From assembly GCA_027023105.1 (NCBI GenBank), contig JALVWY010000062.1, positions 1-47,382 of the forward strand: 47,382 bases of DNA. Reading direction: 5' to 3'. Shown piece by piece: positions 36,782 to 47,382 of the stretch. The notes beneath the pieces were generated by a model. That model worked only from the letters and a program-made list of their open reading frames with translations. It searched no databases and was not told the DNA's origin. The stretch comes from Campylobacterales bacterium. Lineage in GTDB: Bacteria; Campylobacterota; Campylobacteria; Campylobacterales; Nautiliaceae. Both the position numbers and the translations under genes were made by a program. The number at the start of each line of letters is the position of its first letter. The first letter of the stretch is position 1.

Positions 36782-37983
36782 TCTTCTTCTTTCAAATTAA
36801 GAAAATTTCTTGCCTCTATCATATCTTTGTCCCCTCTGCCTGAGAGATTAACAATTACCAATTTACCTTCAATGTCTTTTAGTTTTTTAAGATACGCTAC
36901 CGCATGTGAAGATTCAAATGCAGGAATAATTCCCTCTTTTTGACTTAGCCAAACAAAAGCATCAAGTGCTTCTTTATCGGTAATATAATCATATTTTACT
37001 CTCCCCGCTTCAAAATGAAAAGCGTGTTCAGGTCCTATTCCCGGATAATCAAGCCCGGCGGAAATAGAATAAGCTTCAAGTATCTGCCCGTCGTCATCTT
37101 GAAGTAAATAACTCATCTGTCCGTGTAAAACACCGGGACTTCCGGCATTAAGACTAGCTCCGTGTTTTCCACTCTCAATTCCAAGTCCTCCGGCTTCAAC
37201 CCCTATACACTGAACATTTTCTTCTTCTAAAAAGTGGGAAAATATCCCCATAGCATTACTCCCACCGCCAATACAAGCTATTACGACATCCGGTAGTCTG
37301 TTTTCTTTTACCAAAATCTGCGCTTTTGCCTCATATCCGATTATTGCCTGAAAATCTCTAACAAGCATAGGATAAGGATGAGGTCCCGCAACCGTTCCTA
37401 TCACATAATAAGTATCTCTTGCATTTGTCACCCAATATCTAATAGCGTCATTCATAGCATCTTTAAGCGTTTTGCTTCCGCTTTTTACAGAATGAACCTT
37501 AGCTCCAAGAAGCTCCATTCTAAATACATTAAGGGACTGCCTTTTGACATCTTTTTCTCCCATAAACACTTCACATTCAAGCCCAAGCAAAGCCGCTGCC
37601 GTTGCAGTAGCAACTCCGTGTTGCCCGGCACCCGTTTCTGCTATTACTCTTTTTTTACCCATTTTTTTTGCTAAAAGAACTTGACCTATTGTGTTATTTA
37701 CTTTATGAGCACCTGTATGATTTAAATCTTCTCTTTTAAAATATACTTTTGCACCGAGTTCTTTGCTTATATTAGGAGCAAAATAAAGTCCGCTTGGTCT
37801 TCCGACATACTCTTTATAATAATAATCCATTTCTCTCCAAAATTCTTTGTCAAATCTTAATTTTGAATAAAATTCTTCAAGCTCTTCTAAAACAGGCATT
37901 AAAGTTTCAGGAACAAATTTACCGCCGAATTTATCAAAATGCCCTTTTATATCCGGGTCAAATATAGGCTTTGGTATATACAT
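36778..37983 (-). CDS. trpB: Tryptophan synthase beta chain
   Basis: A 401-residue PLP enzyme that condenses indole with serine. ATG 37983 is preferred over TTG 37986 (AGGA six bases upstream). The PLP lysine lies in [12 protein letters not shown], the phosphate-binding glycine loop is [10 protein letters not shown], and [12 protein letters not shown] is a TrpB1 N-terminus. No trpA or other trp gene is adjacent in the window, so it is separated from the rest of the pathway. Confidence 0.96.
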   Translation of the reverse strand: MYIPKPIFDPDIKGHFDKFGGKFVPETLMPVLEELEEFYSKLRFDKEFWREMDYYYKEYVGRPSGLYFAPNISKELGAKVYFKREDLNHTGAHKVNNTIGQVLLAKKMGKKRVIAETGAGQHGVATATAAALLGLECEVFMGEKDVKRQSLNVFRMELLGAKVHSVKSGSKTLKDAMNDAIRYWVTNARDTYYVIGTVAGPHPYPMLVRDFQAIIGYEAKAQILVKENRLPDVVIACIGGGSNAMGIFSHFLEEENVQCIGVEAGGLGIESGKHGASLNAGSPGVLHGQMSYLLQDDDGQILEAYSISAGLDYPGIGPEHAFHFEAGRVKYDYITDKEALDAFVWLSQKEGIIPAFESSHAVAYLKKLKDIEGKLVIVNLSGRGDKDMIEARNFLNLKEEE

Positions 37984-38086
37984 CAATTTTCCTTTTTAGT
38001 TTTTTGAAAATAAAAATTGAAATTTTAATCTTTAGAAATAAATCTAAAATTATAATTCTTAATTCTCACTTATAACAAGTCAAACA

Positions 38087-38117
38087 CTTAACATAATATT
38101 TTTACTCTTAATATTTT
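38087..38117 (-). repeat. TTAACATAATA dispersed repeat, copy D
   Basis: CTTAACATAATATTTTTACT followed by CTTAATATTTT; spans the end of apt and its downstream spacer. Like copy A it ends a gene whose last codons are Lys-Tyr-stop. Confidence 0.5.
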
Positions 38118-38644
38118 ATTAAACTTTCAACCTTTACACCAAGCTCTTCAATTTTCTTAGCTCCATCAAGAAAAGTAAGCTCTATTAAAAATTCAGCCGC
38201 TACTATATTAGCATTAAGTTTTTGCATTAATTTAATAGCAGCCTCTGCTGTCCCTCCGGTTGCAATTAAATCATCTATAAGCAAAACTTTTGGATTTTTA
38301 AAATTTCTAAAAGAGTCAATATGCATTTCAATCTCATCAAATCCGTATTCAAGAGCATATTTTTCACTGACAGTTGTAAAGGGAAGTTTTCCTTTTTTTC
38401 TAATAGGAACAAAACCTTTTTTTATTTTAGCAGCAAGCGCCGCACCAAAAATAAATCCTCTGCTTTCAATTCCGCATACAAAATCCAAATCTTTATATTT
38501 ATCAGCCAAAAAATCAATATATTCACTAAAAACAGGTGTATTTAAAAAAGTTGTAATATCTTTAAAAATTATCCCTTTTTTAGGGAAATCGGGAATATCC
38601 CTAATAAGAGATTTTATTTTTTCAGCTAAATTATTCTTTTTCAT
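38108..38644 (-). CDS. apt: Adenine phosphoribosyltransferase
   Basis: A 178-residue purine-salvage enzyme that makes AMP from adenine and [33 protein letters not shown] and the PRPP loop [16 protein letters not shown] are all conserved. Normal length. It starts 1-2 bp after efp ends, in the efp-apt pair. Confidence 0.96.
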   Translation of the reverse strand: MKKNNLAEKIKSLIRDIPDFPKKGIIFKDITTFLNTPVFSEYIDFLADKYKDLDFVCGIESRGFIFGAALAAKIKKGFVPIRKKGKLPFTTVSEKYALEYGFDEIEMHIDSFRNFKNPKVLLIDDLIATGGTAEAAIKLMQKLNANIVAAEFLIELTFLDGAKKIEELGVKVESLIKY

Positions 38645-38645
38645 T

Positions 38646-39209
38646 TTATTTAACTTTTTCTAAATAATCGCCGCTTCTTGTATCTATTTTTAATTTGTCA
38701 CCTTCAACAATATGGCAAGGAACCGTAACCATTGCTCCGGTTTCAAGTTTTGCAGGTTTTCTACAAGCTCCACTTCTGTCTTTATTGCTTACAGGCTGAG
38801 TTTCAACAACTTCAAGCTCAACTGTCATAGGAAGTTCAACTCCGATTACTTTCCCGTTATGAAACAAAATATCAACATTCATACCTTCAAGTAAAAATCC
38901 TTTTGATTCTTCAAATACTTTTAAATCAACAGGTATCATTTCATATGTTTCATTATCCATAAAATAATAAATATCACCCTCATTATAAGAATATTGATAT
39001 TTTCTTCTCTCAAGATTCGGTTCATCCGCCTTATCACCTGCGTGAAATGTTTTATCAATAACTCTTCCGTCAATTAAATTCTTAAGTTTTGTTCTGACAA
39101 ACGCAGCACCTTTTCCGGGTTTTACATGTGCATAATCCACTATTTTATATGGAGTTCCATCAAGTTCAATATTAAGATATTTTTTTAAATCATTCATACT
39201 ATATGCCAT
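38646..39209 (-). CDS. efp: Translation elongation factor P
   Basis: A 187-residue EF-P that rescues ribosomes stalled at polyproline. Three-domain length, N-terminal [18 protein letters not shown] with the tip Lys (PGKGA) that may be modified, and the C-terminal signature [43 protein letters not shown] variant. RBS AAAGGAG precedes ATG. Confidence 0.96.
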   Translation of the reverse strand: MAYSMNDLKKYLNIELDGTPYKIVDYAHVKPGKGAAFVRTKLKNLIDGRVIDKTFHAGDKADEPNLERRKYQYSYNEGDIYYFMDNETYEMIPVDLKVFEESKGFLLEGMNVDILFHNGKVIGVELPMTVELEVVETQPVSNKDRSGACRKPAKLETGAMVTVPCHIVEGDKLKIDTRSGDYLEKVK

Positions 39210-39223
39210 TTTTTCTCCTTTAA

Positions 39224-40792
39224 TTATATTTCTGCATATCCGACGCTAAGAGCTGCTTTAAGACCTCTTAGTTCATTTAAAACTTCATCATTTACATCAT
39301 TATCCACAATAATAACAGCCATTGCCTGACCTTCGTGATTTCTTCCAAGTCTAAAATCGGAAATATTTATTTTATGTTTTGCAAGCGTCATACCAACTTC
39401 ACCTATAACTCCCGGAACATCTGTATTTTTAAAGAAAATCATTTTACCTTTAGGTTCAAATTCCAAATCAAACCCTTTAAATTCAATAATTCTAGGATGA
39501 TTTTCAAGCATAGTTCCTGTAATTGAAAACTCTCCGTTTTCCGTTAAAACAATTATATTTACCAAATTTTTATAGGTAGGATTTTTAACTTCTTTACTTT
39601 CCAGTTCAATTCCTTTTTCTTTTGCTAAAAACTCGGCATTTACATAATTTACACTGTCTGTAATGTTTTTGAGAAGTCCTACAATACTAAAAGTCATAAC
39701 GGATTTATCTTCTTTTGAAATATCTCCGCTTAAATTAACTTTTACTTTTTTAATAGGAGATTTTATAATTTGAGATAAAATATAACCCATTTTTTGAGAA
39801 AGTTCCAAATATTTAATAACCCACTCAGGTGTATTTGCCGTATTAATCGGAAGATTAAGAGCATTTGGATAACTGCTGCCTCTAAGTGCTTCAATAATAC
39901 CTTCTGCTGCTTGAATTGCAATTCTTTCTTGAGATTCACGGGTATTTGCACCTATATGAGGCGTTACGGATGTGTTTTCAACCTCAAAAAACGGATGTTC
40001 TTTCATTGGTTCTTTATTAAATACATCTATTCCAAGCCACGCAATTTTACCGCTTTTAAGTGCTTCATATACATCTTCTTCATTATATAATCCGCCTCTT
40101 GCGCAGTTGATTAAAACAACTCCGTCTTTCATTTTCTCTATTTCTTTTTTTGTAATCATATTGATTGTTTCCGGATTTTTCGGAGTATGTATTGTAATAA
40201 AATCACATTTAAGAATTTCCTCAAAATCTGTTGTATATTTACATCCTAAATCAGTCGCTTTACTTGAATCAATATAAGGGTCATACGCAATTACATTCAT
40301 TTCAAGTGCTTTTGCCCTAATTCCTACACGACTACCTATATTTCCAAATCCTATAATTCCTAGTTTTTTACCGGCAAGCTCAATTCCAAGCCACTTTTCC
40401 CTGTTCCATTCGTGCTCTTTTTTTAAATTCCAAACAGCATTTGTAAAGCTTCTTGCAGCCGTTAATAAATGGCACATTGTAAGCTCAACCGCTGCAAGTG
40501 TATTTGCAGTCGGAACATTCATAATAATCACACCTCTTTTACTTGAGGCTTCAATATCAACATTATCAACACCAACACCGGCTCTTACAACCGCTTTTAA
40601 TTTTTTTGCATGAGAGAGAAATTTTTCATCTACAGGAGTCGGACTTCTGGTAATTACTCCATCGGCATCTTCTATAATTTTTAAAAGTTCGTCTTTTGGA
40701 GTTTTACTTGCATCTACAAGTTCAATATCCTTTGCCTTTTTTAGTATTTCAAATCCGGCTTCATGAATAGGGTCACAAACTACTACTTTCAT
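39224..40792 (-). CDS. serA: D-3-phosphoglycerate dehydrogenase
   Basis: A 522-residue enzyme for the first step of serine synthesis. N-terminal catalytic part, NAD-binding LGIIGFGNIGSRVG, signature INCARGGLYNEEDVYEAL, catalytic His in VTPHIGANT, an intervening domain (about 310-440) and a C-terminal ACT domain (IFFKNTDVPGVIGEVG), the long type found in Campylobacterota. It follows the 40793 gene with no gap. Confidence 0.97.
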   Translation of the reverse strand: MKVVVCDPIHEAGFEILKKAKDIELVDASKTPKDELLKIIEDADGVITRSPTPVDEKFLSHAKKLKAVVRAGVGVDNVDIEASSKRGVIIMNVPTANTLAAVELTMCHLLTAARSFTNAVWNLKKEHEWNREKWLGIELAGKKLGIIGFGNIGSRVGIRAKALEMNVIAYDPYIDSSKATDLGCKYTTDFEEILKCDFITIHTPKNPETINMITKKEIEKMKDGVVLINCARGGLYNEEDVYEALKSGKIAWLGIDVFNKEPMKEHPFFEVENTSVTPHIGANTRESQERIAIQAAEGIIEALRGSSYPNALNLPINTANTPEWVIKYLELSQKMGYILSQIIKSPIKKVKVNLSGDISKEDKSVMTFSIVGLLKNITDSVNYVNAEFLAKEKGIELESKEVKNPTYKNLVNIIVLTENGEFSITGTMLENHPRIIEFKGFDLEFEPKGKMIFFKNTDVPGVIGEVGMTLAKHKINISDFRLGRNHEGQAMAVIIVDNDVNDEVLNELRGLKAALSVGYAEI

Positions 40793-41233
40793 TTATATCC
40801 TTTTTTTTATTTTTTTTATTTTAATATTAAAATTATACTCTTTAAATAAGTTTAATATGGTATTTGCCTCTTTTAAACTTCTAAAAAAAATATAAATTTT
40901 CGCTTTTTTTCTTTCTAAAAGCGAATAATGAATATTATAATTATTTAAAAGAGCCATTATATTAAAAAATCCAAACTTGTCAAAGCCTTTTAAAGTCACT
41001 CTATAAATTAAAATATATTTAAATTTTTTAAAATCAATTTTCATATATAAAACCCTTACAGGAAATAAATATGAAAATTTCGGTTTTTTTATGTCAAACG
41101 ACTTAGAAAAATTTATCTCAGGCTGTTTTGTGATTATATTATTTTCATAACTAACCGGTCTTGAAATTTTAATATAAATAAGACTTAATATCACAAAAAT
41201 AGTTACGGATAAAACAGCGACTATATATTTCAT
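40793..41233 (-). CDS. Small membrane-anchored hypothetical protein
   Basis: A 146-residue protein with one N-terminal transmembrane helix (about 3-23) and a basic, aromatic-rich extracytoplasmic domain (KAKIYIFFRSLKEANTILNLFKEYNFNIKIKK) that has a beta-alpha-beta feel like SPOR or ferredoxin-like folds. No family firmly recognised. It overlaps rpsA by 4 bp and abuts serA, so it is part of the operon. Confidence 0.75.
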   Translation of the reverse strand: MKYIVAVLSVTIFVILSLIYIKISRPVSYENNIITKQPEINFSKSFDIKKPKFSYLFPVRVLYMKIDFKKFKYILIYRVTLKGFDKFGFFNIMALLNNYNIHYSLLERKKAKIYIFFRSLKEANTILNLFKEYNFNIKIKKIKKRI

Positions 41234-42393
41234 TCACTAAGTTTTATTCTGTCCCCGTTTATTTCCGTAACTCTTCCTCTAAACGAATCACCTATTTCAT
41301 AGTCGTTTTTATAATCATCTTTTCTGACTAGCGCTTCAACATCACCCAAATCTACAAACATTCCAAAATCGGTAATATATTTTACCGTTCCTTCAACTTC
41401 ATCACCAATATTATTGTTTTTTACAAAAACATCATAAGGATTAGGCATTGCATCTTTTCTTGAAACTATAACTTTATTTTCATCTTCATTAATAGTAATT
41501 ACTTTAAATTCAACCTTGTCCCCTATTTCAAACACTTCATTCGTTTTTTCACCTTTTTTAAATGAAACAAATTTGTTAGGAAGCAATACGCTAATTCCGT
41601 CTATTTCAACAAAAGCACCTACATTTATAAATTTCGTAACAATACCTTCTAAAACATCTCCCGCTTTATATTTTTTGGCAAAAATTGAAGCCGGTTTTGT
41701 TAAAAGATTTTTTCTTGTTACTCTTAATTTTTCATCCTCAGGATTAATATCAACAATTTCAACTTCAATCTCCTGACCTAAACTTAAATCGTTAATACCA
41801 TCCCAGTTTATTTCACTGATATGTAAAAATCCTTCTACCCCGTTTCCTATATCAACAAAAGCACCGTAATCGGTAATATGTGAAACAGTGGCTCTTATCT
41901 GGTCACCTATATTCAAACTTTTTACTTCATCCCAAGGGTTTGGAAGCGTTCTTTTAATAGAAAAAACCCTTCTGTCAGGGTCTATTAATATAGCTTCTAT
42001 TTCATCGCCTTCTTCAAAATATTTCCTATGGTCTATTTTTTTGTAAAAAATCTCATCTTTTGGAATAAATCCGCTTATTCCGTCTATATCCACAACCAAA
42101 CCGTTAGGTTTTATTTTTGTCACAACGGCTTTTACAATTTCTCCATCCATTGAAACTATTTTCTCTTTTACATCATTGAGATATGCTTTTCTGTCCACTA
42201 CAATAGAATTTTGTTTAAATTCTTTAACTTTAGCTTTTATTTTTTTGCCTATTACGCTTTCATCTTCTTTAAGTCCGCTTAAACTTTTTGGCAAAAAAAA
42301 TTCAACATCCCCGTTATGACCTACAAATCCACCTTTAATTAATTTTTCTATTTCAAATTCTACAACATCACCAATGTTTAAATTTTCTTTCAT
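41230..42393 (-). CDS. rpsA: 30S ribosomal protein S1 (short form)
   Basis: A 387-residue protein made of about five S1 RNA-binding repeats, for example IGDQIRATVSHITDYGAFVDIGNGVEGFLHISEI and VGAFVEIDGISVLLPNK and GTVKYITDFGMFVDLGDVEALV. It is shorter than the six-repeat E. coli S1 (557 residues). It would bind mRNA leaders at the 30S subunit. It is in the order ispH-rpsA with a 4-bp overlap, as in other Campylobacterota. Confidence 0.92.
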   Translation of the reverse strand: MKENLNIGDVVEFEIEKLIKGGFVGHNGDVEFFLPKSLSGLKEDESVIGKKIKAKVKEFKQNSIVVDRKAYLNDVKEKIVSMDGEIVKAVVTKIKPNGLVVDIDGISGFIPKDEIFYKKIDHRKYFEEGDEIEAILIDPDRRVFSIKRTLPNPWDEVKSLNIGDQIRATVSHITDYGAFVDIGNGVEGFLHISEINWDGINDLSLGQEIEVEIVDINPEDEKLRVTRKNLLTKPASIFAKKYKAGDVLEGIVTKFINVGAFVEIDGISVLLPNKFVSFKKGEKTNEVFEIGDKVEFKVITINEDENKVIVSRKDAMPNPYDVFVKNNNIGDEVEGTVKYITDFGMFVDLGDVEALVRKDDYKNDYEIGDSFRGRVTEINGDRIKLSE

Positions 42394-43220
42394 GTCAATT
42401 CCTTTATCTTAGAGATTATTTTTTCAACCAACCACTCCGGAGTAGATGCGCCTGCACTTATACCGCATAAATTTTTATTTAAAAACCACTCTTTTTTTAA
42501 CTCATCTTCACTTTCAATCAAATAAGCCTCACAATTTGCTTTTGCAATATTAAAAAGCTGTTTTGTATTAGAAGAGTTTTTCCCGCCTACTATAATTACA
42601 ATATCCGCTTCCCTGCTTAGTTCTCTTACAGCTTCTTGATTTTCAAAAGTCGCGTTACATATAGTATTAAAAACTCTTACTTCTTTATATCTTTTAATAA
42701 GATAATCTGTGATTTTTAAATAATCCTCTATTTTTCTTGTAGTTTGGGCAACTATTGCTATTTTTTCTTTTAAATGGATATTTTTTAACTCTTCAACATC
42801 CAAAACCACAAAAACCCTTTTATGAATACTATAACTCATAACCCCTTGAATTTCAGGATGATTTTTATCACCGAAAATCACAATATCATATCCTTGTTTA
42901 CTCATCTCTTCCACAATTTCCTGAGGTTTTTTCACAAAAGGACAAGTTGCGTCAATAACTTCTATATTTTTATCCAAAAGTTTTTTGTATCTTTCTTTTG
43001 AAATACCGTGAGTTCTTACAATTACCCTTTTAATGCGTTCATCAATTTCATCAATGGAATTTACATATTTTACATTATATTCTTTAAGTAACCTATTAAT
43101 TTCCAAAGGATTATGAATCAAGGGTCCTAAAGTTACTGCATTTTTAGAATCTTGGGCAAGCTCAACAGCCCTTTTAACTCCAAAACAAAAGCCGTAACTT
43201 TTAGCTTTTTTAATTTCCAT
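42390..43220 (-). CDS. ispH: 4-hydroxy-3-methylbut-2-enyl diphosphate reductase
   Basis: A 276-residue 4Fe-4S enzyme, last step of the MEP isoprenoid pathway. The three cluster Cys lie in YGFCFGVKRAVE, DATCPFVKKP and NTICNATFENQ; the catalytic Glu region is TICNATFENQEAVREL and SSNTKQLF follows. ATG 43220 (AGGA six bases before) is preferred over TTG 43226. It overlaps aroA by 11 bp. Confidence 0.95.
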   Translation of the reverse strand: MEIKKAKSYGFCFGVKRAVELAQDSKNAVTLGPLIHNPLEINRLLKEYNVKYVNSIDEIDERIKRVIVRTHGISKERYKKLLDKNIEVIDATCPFVKKPQEIVEEMSKQGYDIVIFGDKNHPEIQGVMSYSIHKRVFVVLDVEELKNIHLKEKIAIVAQTTRKIEDYLKITDYLIKRYKEVRVFNTICNATFENQEAVRELSREADIVIIVGGKNSSNTKQLFNIAKANCEAYLIESEDELKKEWFLNKNLCGISAGASTPEWLVEKIISKIKELT

Positions 43221-44504
43221 TTTCAATCCTATATTCGGCTACTTTATTAAAAAGCTCAAAAAATCCCGGAAAAGATGTATGGATAGACTCGGCTTTTTCT
43301 ATTTTCATTCCGTTTATTAGACCAAGAACAGCAAAACTCATAGCAATCCTATGGTCTCCATATGAATTAATATCAGCTTCTTTTACTTTTCCCCCTGTTA
43401 TTTCATATCCGTCTTCAAGTTCTTTTGCTTCAATCCCACATTTTTTAAGATTTTCCACTACCGCTTTTATTCTGTCGGATTCTTTAACTCTAAGCTCTTT
43501 TGCATTTTTCACTATGCTTTTACCTTCAGCTACAGCCATTGCCATAGCAAGAGCCGGCAGTTCATCTATAAGCCATGGAATATTATTTTCAACCGTTATG
43601 GCTTTTAATTTATTTCCGGTTACAATAATATCACCTATCGGCTCATATTTATCTTCTTTTAAAATATATTCAACTTTTGCACCCATTTTTTCAAGCTGTT
43701 TAAAACTTTCGATTCTTGTAGGATTTAAAGTAAGATTTTTTAATACGGCTTTTGAATTGGTAATAGCAGCCGCAACCGCAAAGAAAAAAGCACTGCTTGG
43801 GTCATTCGGAACAGTTATTTTTAAAGGAGATAATTTCTTTTCAAGAGGAGTTATTTCTATTTTGCATTCTCCATTTTCCATTTTCCATTCTTTAATATCT
43901 GCTCCCATACCTTTTAACATTCTTTCCGTATGGTCACGGCTTAAAAATGGCTCTTCGTAAAAAGATGGCTTATCACAATGTAAAGCAGCTAAAATTAAAG
44001 AAGATTTAACCTGAGCCGAAGCTATTGGACTTTTGTAATTAAATGATTTTAGTTTACTTCCTCTAATAGCAATAGGAGCTAAATTTCCGTTTTCCCTGGC
44101 ATCAATTTTTGCCCCTATTTCACTAAGAGGGGCAATAACCCTTTTCATAGGGCGGCGTCTAAGATACTCATCACCCGTTAAAACAAAAAAACCCTCATTT
44201 GAGGCTAAAAGCCCCATAAAAATTCTAATAGTAGTTCCCGAATTACCGCAATAAAGCACATCATCGGGCTCTTTTAATTTAACAGGGGCTTTAATTATTA
44301 TTTCATCATTTTCTTCTTTTACCTCAGCTCCTAGTTTTTTGGCTATTTCAAGTGAATTTAGAGTATCTTCGGCTTTTAGATAATTTTTAATTCTATTTTC
44401 CCCATTTGTTAAAAGAGAGAAAATAGCACATCTGTGTGATATGGATTTATCTGCATCAACTTTAAATTCTTCGTTAAATCTTTTACCTTTTTTAACTTCA
44501 AGTA

Positions 44505-44508
<4 letters not shown>
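43210..44508 (-). CDS. aroA: 3-phosphoshikimate 1-carboxyvinyltransferase
   Basis: A 432-residue EPSP synthase of the shikimate pathway. Motifs: DKSISHRCAIFSLL, LYCGNSGTTIRIFMGLLA, LRRRPMKRVIAPL, SAQVKSSLILAAL, RDHTERMLKGMGA, ELRVKESDRIKAV and YGDHRIAMSFAVLG. The loop IKEWKMENGECKIEI (residues about 205-220) is encoded by a heptanucleotide repeat (43865-43892). It overlaps pheT by 4 bp. Confidence 0.96.
43865..43892 (-). repeat. Heptanucleotide tandem repeat inside aroA
   Basis: Four heptads on the plus strand: CATTCTC, CATTTTC, CATTTTC, CATTCTT, read in frame on the minus strand as EWKMENGEC. It shares its first 20 bases with the repeat in the oxidoreductase gene 11 kb away. Confidence 0.85.

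Positions 44509-47382
<2,874 letters not shown>

Overview
The window is AT-rich DNA from a member of the Campylobacterota (formerly Epsilonproteobacteria). The block pheS-pheT-aroA-ispH-rpsA-serA-efp-apt, a compact S1 protein and an LPP20-type lipoprotein point to that phylum. I infer a deep-branching thermophilic group such as the Nautiliales (Nautilia, Caminibacter, Lebetimonas), but cannot prove it from this sequence.

There are two regions. From about 107 to 27013 lies an integrated mobile element of about 26.9 kb. It sits in the 3' end of a tRNA-Leu(GAG) gene and is bounded by a 21-bp direct repeat of that tRNA end. From 27014 to the right edge is ordinary host chromosome, nearly all on the minus strand: an NAD-dependent epimerase-like protein, rpoN, lptB, tsaE, msrB, recR (plus strand), a MIP18-like protein (plus strand), a YchJ/SEC-C protein, a short molybdopterin oxidoreductase, ychF, pepA, a DedA protein, trpB, apt, efp, serA, a small membrane protein, rpsA, ispH, aroA, pheT and the 3' part of pheS.

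The element reads as an integrating plasmid that can transfer. A tyrosine integrase lies next to the tRNA. A DnaB-like helicase and a replication initiator are followed directly by four perfect-period 22-bp iterons and large hairpins, which together look like a replication origin. DNA-processing genes are a 1,584-residue MobF relaxase/helicase and a type IV coupling protein split into a membrane subunit and an ATPase subunit. Two ribbon-helix-helix proteins lie just downstream of eight TGACGTCA boxes and a GC-rich hairpin that may be oriT or a centromere-like site. I see no VirB4-like ATPase or recognisable mating-pore set, so the element is probably mobilizable, or uses unrecognised or helper pore proteins. 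The other genes are mostly secreted, outer-membrane, lipoprotein or single-span membrane proteins, including a membrane-anchored J-domain protein. They suggest remodelling of the envelope.

The most unusual features are these. (1) A 16-bp perfect palindrome, GGTGTGCATGCACACC, occurs four times inside the relaxase gene, always reading Gly-Val-His-Ala-His, with two one-base variants elsewhere in element genes. (2) The relaxase helicase carries about 560 extra residues between Walker A and Walker B. (3) TGACGTCA boxes are arranged as four doublets with 11-bp spacing. (4) A shared promoter-like motif (T-rich tract plus TCCTATAAC) precedes nearly every element operon on both strands; the last copy would reach the integrase only in the excised circle. 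(5) A perfect 108-bp repeat of leader plus signal peptide precedes two unrelated secreted proteins. (6) Heptanucleotide repeats are inserted in frame in two host genes.
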